Assembly: GCF_037975245.1 (NCBI RefSeq)
Contig: NC_092564.1
Coordinates: forward strand, 14,286,484 to 14,350,483
Origin: Apostichopus japonicus
Taxonomy: Eukaryota > Echinodermata > Holothuroidea > Aspidochirotida > Stichopodidae
DNA: 64,000 nt
Direction of reading: 5' to 3'
The notes under the pieces were generated by a model. It saw only the letters and a list, made by a program, of their open reading frames with translations. It made no database searches and had not been told where the DNA came from. This document shows, in pieces, positions 1 to 13,030 of the stretch; positions within the stretch are counted from its first letter, which is position 1; each line of letters opens with the position of its first letter. The position numbers were made by a program, and so were the translations under genes.

Positions 1-2429
1 AATGAATGAAATAAAACGGGCGTTTCATAACCACAAGTGTAGTGGAAGATGTTTCCTATACATGCGCGGTATACACAGCTCGACACGAACTGACTTGAAA
101 CCTTGCACCTTACACAGTTGTCATGTGTGTTTATATGCATTACTTTATTACTTAATTAAACGTGAGCGTTTCTTACCAAGACAGCCTCACCCTACCGACG
201 GTTTACTCATTTATTTTAGCTTTCCATCGACACGGCGAAAAGAGAGGGTTAAAAACTGACATCCGTAAACACTTAGAAGTTTTCGGAGAACCAATTAACT
301 TCGTTGAAAGTTGTTTAAACAACATTTGCAGGGATTGGGGAGGACGGAAATTCTTCGGTGCGAATTGCAAATACGGGAAATTGATGTAGAGTAATAAAAA
401 AAAACCGTACACTGCATAATGGTGCAAATTTAGGTCACCCGCGTTACTTTTTTTCCGAGTGTGCGAGAACCCAATGAACCCAAATCATATCGGCGCTGAC
501 GAGTTTGACATTCACAGGAACAATAATATAGCCACGGTAAAAATAAAGCCCCATTTCTGCCAACAACTGAATTCGCCTTGAGTATCGGTGTACAAACACA
601 ATCTAATATAATGTCACGTTCCTCTTGAACCTATACTGATTCGTGCAGGTTCATTGAAAACCTGAATATTGGAGAGAGAGCGTGTATTACGCTCTTCAAT
701 ATTCCTGGTCTAAGTTAGATGAATCTAACTAAGAAAGAACTTAATCAATTCAAATTGACAGTTGTCAGAGGCCGACTAAAAGCGATACAATTTGAAAATT
801 GTGGACGTTTGCAAACCTAAGATGTTTTTTTTTTTTTTTTTTTTTTTTGAGCTGCGAGGTTTGTGTCTTCCCACACAGTCTTCCTAACTGTCTTAAACGA
901 ATTCAGAGAACAGCTTAATGAAGGAAAAAGGTAAAGGTTGTTAGTCGAGTTAACACGCAGTAGCAGGATTAAATAATGAAAACACTTTAATAAAAGTGAT
1001 GACGTGCTCAACTCATCATAATCCTGTAGTTTCATTTCAACGTATGTGTTGCTTTTCGCCCTTTTCGCCCTCTTGTGGTTAGCAGCTCGCAGAAAGAAAA
1101 AAATGATTTTGTAGAATATTTAAAAAAAAAACCATTGTTCCGTAAATGTCATGTTCGGCATATAATTAGCATGTACTTTAGAAAATACGCTTCTTTTATG
1201 TGTATGACCCTTACCATTGAACGTCCCGTTAAAAAATCCCGTCAGCGCCATCATTCATGTCTGAGTGACTCATAACCGTACGTGTGCTACTTTCTCATCA
1301 AATCTTGGATGAGGTACCACTTGCAATTGGATCGTCCAGGTCGAATGGGACTGGGGTCAAACTAACTGATTTCGTTCACATATAATTATTGGTCGGTTCT
1401 TTGATTTTTAACACGATCATGGAACTATGGGCAAGCAAACATTTTCAAGTGGAACGAACCTCGGTCTGTTGAACTCCAATTTGGAGATGGACTACCGTTA
1501 TTTGGATAACATCGTCATGTATTTGCGGACGAGAGGAGTCGGTCAACTGTGTGTATATTTACCTTTAACAAGCATTAAAGGGGCTCTTGGGAGATTCCCC
1601 CATTGCTAAAATTCCCATTGCAGTGGGACCAAGCGATGTTTCTTATTAGTTCATTGATCTTTGAGATCCTGCCAATAGGAATCGTGAAATGTTGGGTTCA
1701 GTTTTCGATCACGATTGGAACACTCTCAGCCAATCATACGTACGTATTCAAAGGCATTGAAGTTTACGTATTACTCCATTCACTACATGGTGATAATAAT
1801 AAGACCACATTCAAAGCATATAGCTAAATGGCTAAAAACAAAAACCAGTATTTATATCAACAAGTGTCTGTATGCAAAGGATACATGAAAGATACAGTAA
1901 AGTAGGAGGTCACAAACAACCAGCATGTCTGCAGTCTGCAGTTTGAAGAGGAACTATTCTCCATGCTCCAGAGCTCTATAGTAAACACTTCAGCCGAGGC
2001 CATCAATATTGTTGAAGTCCAGTTGAGTGAATCCAAGAACCAGCATAATAATACAAATGACCTTATACTCAAAAGACACTATTTCTACAGGCACACCTTT
2101 ATTGAATAGTGCTGGAAGTTTTTTTTTTTTTTTTTTTTTTTTTGTTACGGAAGAATGTCCGCGCATTTATTAACTCCGTCTATATGCGTCTTATTTCCCT
2201 GAACTCCTTTAGCAATTTCTTCTTTATTGAGAAATTCTTTAGTGAATTTGTATTTTAAAACGAGATCAAACACACAAGGCAAATTTGACGGTTGCAGTCA
2301 GTGACTTTTTTCTCTTAATCAGTGTTTAGAGACTTGTTTGATCAATTTTTCACGATGTACAATAAAGAGCAGGATATCCTGTTGAACACTTCGTAGTACA
2401 ATGTCACGCACCCTTGATAACACCCTTAC
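1..2429. other. Unannotated AT-rich stretch with two poly-T runs
   Basis: No convincing gene is visible here. The only marked structures are a run of about 24 T at 825-848 and one of about 25 T at 2119-2143. Each could be the reverse-strand A-tail of an old retroposed element, but I see no recognisable element body next to either one. Confidence 0.5.
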
Positions 2430-2641
2430 CAGGTGCGTATCCAGGGGGGCGTTGGGGGCGCGCGCCCCCCGGGTAAGAAAAAGAGGAGAGAAAAAAAAGA
2501 GAAGAAAAAAGGAAAAAAGAGGGGGAAAGAGGAGGAGGAGAGGAAGGAAGGGGAAAGAAAAAGAAGAAAGAGAGAAAAAGGAGAAAAGGAGGGAGTTAAA
2601 GAAAAACGCCAAGACACCGGGAAGAGAAAAAGGAACAGTGA
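2430..2641. mobile_element. hAT-like transposon end followed by polypurine tract
   Basis: At 2430 a CAGGTGCGTATCCAGG terminus is followed by a G run and a GC-rich palindrome, then by about 165 nt of almost pure A/G (2473-2640). The terminus matches the CAGGGGCGTATCCAGG end of the complete element at 53419. I could not find the partner inverted repeat or a target duplication, so this is a truncated or internally rearranged copy. The long reading frames here, rich in K/R/E on one strand and F/S/L on the other, come from the polypurine composition and are not genes. Confidence 0.5.
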
Positions 2642-2683
2642 CATTATTACAGCGCTGATCCCTATTATATACACAGGGTAGCC

Positions 2684-3166
2684 AGTGACGGATCAAGGAT
2701 TTCGGAAGAGGCGTGTGCCTCACCCTACCCCTTACACCGACAACTCAATTTTTGACGTTTCCATTTTTCTTCTCTTACTCATGATCTATTTATATACTAT
2801 ATATGGTATATCATAACGCGTGTGTGTGTATATACGCATTAATCAGTTGTAGAACGGTGCTATGAAACCAACTGTGGCTGGTCTCGAACTCGACCGTGTC
2901 GTCGGGGAACATGACAAATTTCGGGATGGGGGCGACCGCCCCCCCCCCTTCAGCATATTATTTAATGATATCGCTATAGTACTTTCAAAATAGAAAGTGC
3001 TTAGATGCAACTTACAAGGCCTGGGAAGTGTCATTTCCAGCGATCTGGGACGCATTTCGGTCAAAATTTTCTTATACGCTTCGCGCCAACTAATGGGGGC
3101 GCTACGCTTAGATAATTTGCCTACAGGCTTCGCTCTTTCCCTGGCAAATTCCTCTCTACGCGCCTG
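2684..3166. mobile_element. Composite transposon remnant with dispersed repeat family A
   Basis: It starts with a hAT-like CAGTGACGGATCAAGG and ends with CTACGCGCCTG. Positions 3018-3166 belong to a dispersed family also present at about 3865-3990, 4697-4834 and 27995-28100. That family is recognised by the block CGCGCCAACYRATGG, then TGGGGGCGCT or TGGTGGCGCTCCGC, then TTAGATA. A G/C run at about 2926-2949 sits inside. No target duplication was found, so the outer boundaries are uncertain. The 113-residue minus-strand frame here is a by-product of the repeat. Confidence 0.5.
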
Positions 3167-3225
3167 TTCGAATTTGTAAAGCAAACAGCAGATATCACAT
3201 CATATCAGTGAGCATGAAAATGGCG

Positions 3226-3533
3226 TTCCAGGATGAACAGCCTCAAAATTGTCCGACTTGCCCGAAAAAAATAACCAGAAATTTTCGCGCGCTTCGCGCG
3301 CGTCCAACATGTGAATGTCAATATCATATAAGCAAGCATCGATTATATCAGATGCCATCGTGTACCATACGGTCCGTGAAAGTGGCACAGTATACCGCGG
3401 GATGCTAATGTAAACAACGAAATGTCTTATTTAGATGGAGAAAAATCATGGAAGTCCAATTATGTTAACTCTATTTTACATTAGTAATGGCGAATTAGGG
3501 GCTGCAGCCCCCACCCCGCCTCCTACGCCTATG
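3226..3533 (-). mobile_element. Reverse-oriented, diverged copy of the CATAGGCGTAGGAG element
   Basis: The right edge reads GGCTGCAGCC, then CTCCTACGCCTATG (3520-3533), the reverse complement of the left end of the complete element at 28750-29116. Near the left edge, GACTTGCCCGAAAAAAATAA (about 3257) and the palindromic CGCGCGCTTCGCGCGCG run reproduce, inverted, the right subterminal part of that family. The left terminal repeat is degraded and the middle does not match well, so this is a diverged or recombined copy. Confidence 0.5.
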
Positions 3534-3738
3534 TGTGTATTGTTTCAGGAAATATCTGCTATATTTTCATTTCCTTCAACCAAGTTTTATAATAGCCGTT
3601 ATAAGAGGTTGCAATATTTCTACACCAAGAAATTAACTGTGTCTGAATTTTTGAAAATTTCTGACCCACATTCTTCATCACACGTCCCTCTACTCGTGCA
3701 ATATTGACCGGTCTGTTAGGGGTTCAAGGAGGTTTTTC

Positions 3739-4373
3739 CAAGGGCGGCGGAACCGGGGGGCCCACTTTTCCTCAGGTTAAAAATGTGCCCTTTTTCTACA
3801 TCAAAATTTAGGTGTCTCAAGTAAGCAAGAAGCCAGGGAACCAGAATGAACACTCGGGAAGGGCCGTTTCCGGCCATTTGAGGGGTTTGTAAAACCAAAA
3901 AATTTCTTGCACGCTCCGCGCCAACCGATGGTGGCGCTCCGCTCAGATAGTTGTGCATACAACTTTGCAAATCCTGGCTACGCCGCTGACTTTCTAATGA
4001 ATTTCTGTGGGTCAAACTCAAAGCTATTTCGAATGGAAAAAAATCGTAAGATATTAACAAGAAATAAATTCTAATTCGGAAGATTCCTACATTAGCAACT
4101 AGCATGATTTCACCTCATTTTGTCTCAAAAGAAAACTTGTTCCATGTTTCCTAATTTGCACATTGGATATTGCAGTGCTAGTATGCATATTTTCCTTGAG
4201 GGGGGGGGGGGGGCGTTGATGGGATGATGTGTATACGCAAATAAGATAAATACAGTAAGATTTATAAAGGGTACTAAATATAAGGCTGCATCAGTCCAAT
4301 CGAATATCTGCAAAGTGCCCTTTGATGCCGGTGCCCCCCCCCCCCCAGATTAAAAGTGCTTCCGCCGCCCTTG
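3739..4373. mobile_element. Complete non-autonomous hAT-like element with 8-bp target duplication
   Basis: Perfect 14-bp terminal inverted repeats CAAGGGCGGCGGAA (3739-3752) and TTCCGCCGCCCTTG (4360-4373) are flanked by identical 8-bp duplications GGTTTTTC (3731-3738 and 4374-4381). An 8-bp duplication and a CA-start are standard for the hAT superfamily. Inside the right end lies a run of about 13 C, and near the left end a short G run. A copy of the CGCGCCAACCGATGG dispersed family occupies about 3865-3990. No transposase frame is present, so mobilisation would need a transposase from elsewhere. Confidence 0.85.
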
Positions 4374-4689
4374 GGTTTTTCTATATTGGTTGTCCATAGA
4401 TGAAATTTTGTGCAACATTATGGGTATTTTTTTAATTGAGTTTAATCACGAGAAACGTAAATTTTCAAATTCTCAACAAATAATGGGCTTAAAACCTTGA
4501 AAAGTGGGGCTGACGGATATTGTGGGCCGCGACGTAGAATCACCTACAAAAGCAATGATCCACAGGACATGCGATCAGGTCGAACATGATGTGTGACTGG
4601 TGACAAACTTCAAAAAGGTTATGGATGGAAAAAAACTATTGGGAAAAACTTGGTTCTCAGGCAAAAAGTGTACATCTGGTTGGTCATTT

Positions 4690-4834
4690 TCAAGCCCGAG
4701 AAGTGCCATTTCCGGTGATCTGGGTGGTATCAAAACCAGAAAATTTCTTGTACGCTGCGCGCCAACCGATGGTGGCGCTCCGCTTAGATAGTAATTCGCG
4801 CCCCCCGGGTTAGAAAATCCTGGATACGCGCCTG
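4690..4834. mobile_element. Dispersed repeat family, right end (copy C)
   Basis: This copy shares the block CGCGCCAACCGATGGTGG, then CGCTCCGCTTAGATAGT, with the copies near 3100, 3930 and 28040. It ends in CCTGGATACGCGCCTG at 4834, the reverse complement of a hAT-like CAGGCGCGTATCCAGG terminus. The left end was not located. Confidence 0.6.
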
Positions 4835-5330
4835 CTTACTCTCCACCTTACGAATTGTTGATAGATATTAAAAGAATCGCCCAAATAAACACGATCTGAA
4901 AAGCACGTTTCTCTCGAGAATAGTCTTTTTTATTTACATTACACAGCGGGCTTCACACAAGGTATATAATTAACTCATATCAATTTCCGACATTAGGTGT
5001 TAAATATTACCTATCATCTCACCATCCAACTTGCACCTGAATGTTTCTGTCAATAAATATTTCTCTTCATGAATTCTCATGAATATGATTCCCCCTCCAA
5101 ATCCCCCCCCCCCCCCCCTGATTCGACTCTTAATCAAGATACAATAGTTAGGGTGTGAATTATGTGTCGTTTTACTTCATAAGTTCATCTAAGGCAAGAC
5201 TGTATCATCTCGTTTCCCCCGGCAGGGTAATTGTCAATGCACATTTCCTCCTAATCAACTAACATTACCGACATATGTGTTATATCTTTTACGAGGTTGT
5301 GCGAAAGCAGAATGATCGACGAAGACGTTA
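4835..5330. other. Nothing recognised except a poly-C run
   Basis: No gene is supported. A run of about 16 C lies at 5103-5118. Confidence 0.4.
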
Positions 5331-5583
<253 letters not shown>

Positions 5584-6926
5584 ATGCCACGGAAACTCTT
5601 TGGTGGTACACCGAAGCATTCCCCTGTTCGTTCAACGCCAAAACAAAAGTGTGATGTTTCTGGAAAAAAACGACTAAAAAAAAGCATGTTTAATAAAACG
5701 TCCGACTGTCGCATTCTCGGTGATGTGAGCAAATATTTTCTCTCAATGTCTGAATTTTTAATATACCCCAAATAATGAAATACGTGAGCTGCCCTTTGTG
5801 ACGGTTTCGTCAACTAAAGCGTAAAGTTTACCCCTTCCTTCTCCCCCTTCCCCAAGGCTACTCATTCTGTAGCTAAGTGTTCGAGCTGTTATATGAAGGT
5901 AAAGGGTATTACAAAGCGAAAACGCCATTTTGATTAGCAAATACGTCGTCTTATCACACATATGTGTTTTGCATGTATGTTTCTCTGTAGTGCTGATTCA
6001 GTCGAATTGTATTAAAAGTTACCTACAACTCAGTCGCCAACGTTTAAACTACACTTGTACAACACTATCGATGTGCTGTGTGTAAATTATCCAGTATGTG
6101 GGAAACGCTTTTGCAATTATCTATGGTCGATTTTCCCCATTAATCAATACAGCGATGTCACCTTAGTGCAAACAGAAGATAAATATCTCTTAAGAATTGA
6201 CCAACCGAGATGATGGGCGTTAATTTATTTGATGGAACACACGTCTAAGGCTGTAATTGTACAAAGGATGTATTACTTCACAGGAAGAAATCTTAAAATT
6301 AAATATTTTGTGTTATGCTCAGTGTACGTGTTACTTTTAATATATAGTTTATGTTTAATGTTCACCAATTTAAATGTTAGAAGTTATAACAACATATCGC
6401 ATGAACACATGACGTAATTGAGGCGTTTAAATTAATCTCCTCGTTAAGAGAGAGAGAGAGACTAATTAACTTCACGTGGGCTTTTCTTTTGTATTAACGC
6501 CAATGCATATTAATCCAATCTTTTCATTTAATTATTTGACTTCATTACTTAGATATATGGAAGATTGGATTAACTTGATAAAGGATAAAAAGACGGTGTG
6601 TTTTTTGTTTGTGTGGTGAGACAGAGTCACAATCAGTGACTAAAGATCGTTTAATTAAGGACCATGACGAAATGTTTACAGTTATCTGGGATTATTAAGG
6701 ATGAGATCCACTGCAGAATATAGTCAAATATCAAAAGAGTTCCTTGTATCTTTTGTTATGCAAATTAGAGTCCCATGATCCCACCGTCAGGTACACAAAT
6801 GCTCTAATATACAACATAAACCTCTCTAAATTATTATAGCGTTTACTATAGTCTGTATGTGAACTGCAAGATGCCTCTTACTATATGTGTCGATGCAAAA
6901 GACACATGTTCATAAATATGTTTATA
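5584..6926. other. Unannotated stretch
   Basis: Apart from a short GA run at about 6446-6461, I see nothing recognisable. Confidence 0.4.
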
Positions 6927-7107
<181 letters not shown>

Positions 7108-7654
7108 GCAAAATATAACGCAATTAATAGCATGTGTGCTTCGTCAGCATGTATTTCTCATCCTTGTGTTATCACCCAGCCACAAAACACCAGAAACCTC
7201 GCCGCCACAATACAAACTGAAATGATGGCGCCAGACATCTAATGAAGTGTAGTACTTTGCAGACCTGAGGTCTCCTTCAATTGAGATGTATCAATTCCTT
7301 CCATACGTCTTATGAGTTACTGTTATGGTAATGCAGCCCCCCAAAACCACTTGAAATACGATGCAATATATACTTAAACCGTAAAGCTATTTATGGCTTT
7401 TCAATGAAACCCTTCAATTCAAGAGGCAGTACCTTCACTGGCTTAACAGCACACAAATCAATTATTTATATCGATTGCTTTTACTGAAGTAGCCGAAAGT
7501 GTTTGTATAGCGATCGAAAACAGCCAACATGCGACCTAATAATCCTAATTATGATAAAAGCGAATCTGGAAGAACTCATTTTGTGTCCAACATGTGGTGG
7601 AAAAGAGATGATATAAATATAATAGAGGCCTATGTATATATATAAATGAAAACG

Positions 7655-7655
<1 letters not shown>
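7108..7655. other. Unannotated stretch
   Basis: No gene, RNA or element end was recognised. Confidence 0.4.

Positions 7656-7724
<69 letters not shown>
7656..7724. repeat. (TA)n microsatellite
   Basis: A pure TA array of about 69 bp. Confidence 0.95.
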
Positions 7725-7727
<3 letters not shown>

Positions 7728-9383
7728 TGTAGGTTTGCTTGGCAAAGGCTGCTATCTATATCGGGGCAAGGTGTCAGTTTCATAATAATGATACTACTTG
7801 TCTGAACCAACTACTATTATCATCATAACAGTTTCAATAGCAATTAAGGTCTTACGAATTGCGTTTCACGCAATCTTTTAACAGATACACATCAACTATT
7901 ATTATTATTTGTGTATAAGTTTGCTTGGCAAATATTGATTTCATATTAAATCATACTAACATTGGAGATGAACACAATTTGAGGGAACAATGTTTGGCCC
8001 CAAATAATATCATCATCTTAATTTTAAATTCATGAAGAGCTTCTTTCTTTGCTTTGTTTATTTTTGGTAATTCGGATGCATTTTTCATCAATCCACTAAG
8101 CCATGTATTGGACCCAAAGGTTTTTCAAACTGGAGGGCCCGGTCCATCGGACCCCTCCCTTCACCCACTGTCCCTGGTCTGCGTTTTACTGGCTGACTCC
8201 TTATATAACAGTGTCTCAGGACACCTTAAGTCGTCGAAGATGTCAATGAACCTGAGTGCTGGGCAACTTCACTATAAAATCATGTATCTCCGTCCTCACT
8301 ATGTAATTCATTCAAAGAAGGTAACCGATTTCCTCCATCGCTAAATTCAAGAAATTCTTATTCTGCATCAGCAAAATACGTCCACTCTCTCAAGTAAAGA
8401 GTTAAGCTATTTTAATATTTTAGATTCAAGAGGAGACATCGTCTGGGTAATTGAATCCTCGCGTCCAGGTACATGTCAATTCTACATTGCAAATGTCCTT
8501 TGCTCTTCGAAATTAAAGCTGCGCTTTTTCGTTGAATTGCAACCAAGTGTCACTTTGGAATATGGAGATGCAGTAGTGACACATAATTGGATACCCGTCA
8601 ATCTAACTAATAGCTCATAGATGCTGATGAAACTATTCGCCTGCTCGTAACTTTGAATAATTTTACTGTTCCTGCCTGCAATGTTTAGTGGTCACTAGAC
8701 TAACATATCATGTTGCCAATATGCCTTATCTTTCATTTTAAGGGTGCAACAAATTGTACCATCAGATCGTAACAAATGAAACACAGAGTACAAACTTAAA
8801 GGCAGACCGTCAAGAACTCTTCGCAGTCTCTCTCAATTCACACACAAAGTTAATATGACAGTGTATTTGACATCCACGTCCTAGTCAATTTTCTGCGCGT
8901 TAGCAGTAATCCCCTTCTTTACCATATTTGGTGATCATATTCCAAACTGACGTAAAAGTATGGGACCTATTCATTTGTTAATTTCCTTATCATTTCCGAT
9001 TAAATGCTATAAAAAAACCTAAGCAGGCAGTATAAAACTACTGGTCTGTTTCTGTTTAAATAGTTTTGTCGTATAATATGTCCGTAAGTAGCCGACGCGA
9101 TTGTGGAAACAAGTCAGACGTGACTGCAGGAACGGATGATGGACTGATGTAAGCTTTAAGTCCTTAAAATGACTTGGCCTTTCGTCCTCATCCATGAAGA
9201 ACAAAATTAATGTATTTCATTGATAGTTTGTTTGTTTGTTTTGTTTTTGTCTGCTTTTTCTTGATTCTCTCTTTAAAAATATCGTCAGTATCGTCACAGC
9301 TTGAGACCAAATCTCTTCGAGATGAAAATTAATTTGACGCTGCTGTACAGGAGGAGCAGAGTATTTCCAAATCTAATCATAAT

Positions 9384-9387
<4 letters not shown>
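7725..9387. other. Unannotated stretch
   Basis: I see no coding segment or repeat end that I can name. A TTTG-rich run lies at about 9229-9248. Confidence 0.4.
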
Positions 9388-9430
<43 letters not shown>

Positions 9431-9443
9431 ATATATCTATATA

Positions 9444-9502
<59 letters not shown>

Positions 9503-9508
9503 ATATAT
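9388..9508. repeat. (TA)n microsatellite with CTATATAT variants
   Basis: About 120 bp of TA with several C interruptions at 9429-9449. Confidence 0.95.
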
Positions 9509-11655
9509 CTTTATTTATGATTATTATGCATGTTTTGTATGTGTATACTCACACGGTAGCGAAGCTATTAAGCTACCACGAATCGGTTTGTTGACAACAA
9601 AAGTCATAGTTTTGACATAGTTGTCGTGCTAAGGATAATCTAACGCCATAGGATCACGCAGCAACTCGAAAATGTGTTTGTTTTGTCAAGACGGCACATT
9701 AGCGTAACTTTTCGACTCGACACTTTGACAACTTTTAACAAAAATATCAGATTTGTTGGTAATTTCGTGATACACTAGCACAGTAAGTCTACATTCTACA
9801 GGGCGATTAAGCTCCACTGTACCTAATCATACTGTAACTCTGAAGATTTATAATAGCTTAGCACTGTTTAGAGTGGTATTTGATCAACCCTGTTGCCTAC
9901 TGTCGAATCATAAAGGAGGGCGCTATATGACTTTAACACGGTGTTTTATCCTTACATGCGATCACTCTATGTGCGTTCTGGTGTCTTGGCACAATGAAAT
10001 TGCTCAATTTGGCTGATACAGTTTCCAATGTTGCCATAGAGCATATAGATAGACGCTTTCAACTGACAAGTCCTACCATCCACGTTATAGCTGATGGCTG
10101 GAACTGTCACGACACATGCAAAATAACGCACTATGACCGTCAAGACTTTGAGCGGAAATAGGTGGAACTTAAGCAAAGTGATTCCCAACCTACACGGCAG
10201 CTCTCGATGCGGCCGGAAACTAGCTGTTTCGAAACGGATTTCTTAATTGCCTAAATCACTTTCAAAATCCTCCTGAGTTTTACACCAACAGTTTAACCTT
10301 CTTCAACAACCAACCTTCAAAATAATGATGATAACGGCAACCATCGCCTCCTCCCCCCCCCCCCCCAACCCTGTCCCATTTCATTCGGTTAAGTTTAACA
10401 CTTATTATGACTTTGCTATCCCCCATTACTTTATATGTATCTAGATATTCATTACAAGTTGAACCTCTCGAAAACCTCGCACTCCGATCGGCAATTAACA
10501 TGAAATTTAATGATAAATCTGCTTTAATCTGATAGAATTTCCGAACAGTTCGATGAAAAGTCTCAGTTTTCCAATTTTGGACGATAAGTAAAAAGGCAAA
10601 TATCTTGGGGCTATGAATGACCACATATTATGAGTTTTTTTTATAATGTGGACAGTTAATGAGCATACCTACCCCCTAATGCCGTTATCATATGAGCCTG
10701 ATTTGCCCATGAGGACACATGTCTATAGGCTATGGTCGTCTAAAAATTCAATAAAGAAAACATTACAGCCGCTGATTGGTTTATCTTTCGGATCGAGTTT
10801 TGTGATAAAGCGAACTCGATGAGGCTCTTATTTCTCAGATCTGACAAGTAGTACGTATAGAAGACGTCATCTATTCACTCGCCATAATAAGCCTTAAGTA
10901 TGTAACCAGCTCATGTATGGTAAAAACAACTTTTATCTTCTTTTTTCTTCTTATTAGTACACCATTTTGTTCTGATTATTGAAAGTTAGATACAGGCTCC
11001 TCTTTTTTTTTAAATTAAATCAAAAAATAATAATTTACACAATAAATTGACGATTCATTCGATGGGATACTGGGGATCCCAATCGGCCAATTTGACGACT
11101 TCAAGTAATAACGTGCATAAGTTATGATTTAAAAAACAGGTTACACTGACTAAACTAACCGTCTATATATGATGTGACAGGGAGTCATATGGAGGGAGGG
11201 TGGGGATGACTGGATGACAGAGAAAGAGAGACAGACAGAGGAAAACGTCGTAAGCCAATACGTGTGAAAACGAGATTCAAAATATTGCAATTAATTTCTC
11301 AAATATTCTCTCGCTAATTGCATGGTCCAACAAAAGCTTTACTTTTCGTCAATGTACTTTGGCTTCCCAATTCATTGTGCGTTGGGATGTGTGCGGAGAG
11401 GTATAGTACTGTGGACCAATTTTGTGCATTTCATTTTGTACCTCGTGAAAAGTTTGAAATAGACTACTTTACTAGAGATTTTCATAACCAATAGATTAGG
11501 AAACAAAAAGTTAAGAAATTATTTCGCAGCGCCCTTGTCGATGGCTTTAGGTGAAATCTCTTAAAAGGATATGATAGGATTTGCGGTGATTCCAGGATAC
11601 CGCAATAGTAAACTGACAAATGTACGGGGATTAGGACGTGGGATGATTCAAGGAG

Positions 11656-11660
<5 letters not shown>
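9509..11660. other. Unannotated stretch
   Basis: No supported gene. A C run lies at about 10354-10366. Reading frames on the minus strand at 9967-10188 and 10280-10624 show no recognisable domain. Confidence 0.4.
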
Positions 11661-11709
<49 letters not shown>

Positions 11710-11728
11710 CTCCATCATGAGCCCATCA

Positions 11729-11792
<64 letters not shown>

Positions 11793-11814
11793 TGATGGGC
11801 TCATGATGGAGCTT
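11661..11814. repeat. TA arrays and a perfect 108-bp inverted repeat
   Basis: A TA array (11661-11706) is followed by a 24-bp arm at 11707-11730, a 60-bp TA array (11731-11790), and the exact reverse complement of the arm at 11791-11814. The arm begins AAGCTCCATCATGAG and ends CCCATCAGT. Because TA is self-complementary, 11707-11814 is one uninterrupted perfect palindrome that could extrude a cruciform or fold as a long RNA hairpin. Confidence 0.95.
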
Positions 11815-12836
11815 TTTCACAAATTTAATAGTTTCAATCACAAAACAATCAGCCATAATATCCGGTGACAGGGATGTGTGACGCGAGCTCATCAAATAAT
11901 TGGAACAATCGTTTTTGTTTTACTTCATATGAACAGTAAGAGCTAGTTACGAGTCTCCATCGAATGTTTATGACTTTATCCTCAAAAGCCTCATAGCAAG
12001 CGGAATGGAGTCAATTATCATATCTTTTGTTTGATGTTCATCCATATTTATGGTACGTCGTTAGTGTTTATTTCCTGTTTCAATTAATATGTTGAGACCT
12101 ATTATGCTTATTTATCTTCCTTAAGTGATTATTCATATTCGTCTTGAACAGGATTTATAGGAACATATCCTGCATGTATTGGCAGCACTGCCGGTCGCAT
12201 TTGCTTCGTTTCTTGTACATAGTCGAAAAAATAGTACAAAATAAAATCGATCAGTTAACGTATACATTCGGTAAAAAAGAAATCTAGGTTTTAACAATAT
12301 GAGACAATGCGGTTGACTTAAGATGTAATGTTGCCTGACGCCCTGCCTGATCAATAACTACTATTTACCTTAAGCAGGGACGTATTATTTAGAAGTATAC
12401 ATCCCTGCTTTAAGTGTGCTGATTGTGACCGCTAACATTCCATCACTTTGCATTTGTGCGTTATAAACTTAAGCAAAGGAATATTTTACGGCTATTTTGA
12501 TATCTCGAATGGAAGCAAGACAATTACAAGAAGCCCAAAGACCGTATACTCATACCTATGTTGATGGGAAATCCAATAACATTTCCTCTCCTGCACTACT
12601 AATCTTGCATGTGTCATTTAGCCTTAACTACATCTACTTGGTTCGGAGTAGTCAGAAGAAAGCAGTTCTTAGCCTTGCGACATTACTGACATTTTATGGT
12701 GCTAAAACTTCCGATGATATATATATATATATATACATGAGCTGCTTAATGACGGAAACTATTGTAAGATAGCATGAAACACAGAATTGTTCACACATGT
12801 AAAGAAGATATTTATATATAATTGGATCTAGTATTG
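11815..12836. other. Unannotated stretch with one small hairpin
   Basis: No gene is supported. An imperfect hairpin lies at 12369-12414: CTTAAGCAGGGACGTA pairs with TACATCCCTGCTTTAAG with one mismatch and a bulge around an 11-nt loop. Confidence 0.4.
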
Positions 12837-12962
12837 ATGTATATATACATATACATATATATATATATATATAGCCTATATATATATATATATATAGCCT
12901 ATATATATATATATATATTATAATATATATATTATAATATTATAATATATATATATATATAT

Positions 12963-13002
<40 letters not shown>

Positions 13003-13030
13003 TATAATATATATAATATAATATATATTT
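12837..13030. repeat. Complex TA-rich array
   Basis: TA arrays here are interrupted by GCC (as TATAGCCTATA) and by TATTATAATA variants. The GCC interruption resembles those in the arrays at 17796-18112 and 5345-5370. Confidence 0.9.

Noticed and set aside
2319-2723. Frames rich in K/R/E (plus) and F/S/L (minus)
   Set aside because: They arise from the polypurine tract next to a transposon end.
5790-5815. Minus-strand GACGAAACCGTCAC resembling a hammerhead 3' half
   Set aside because: The required CTGATGA and stem II are missing upstream.
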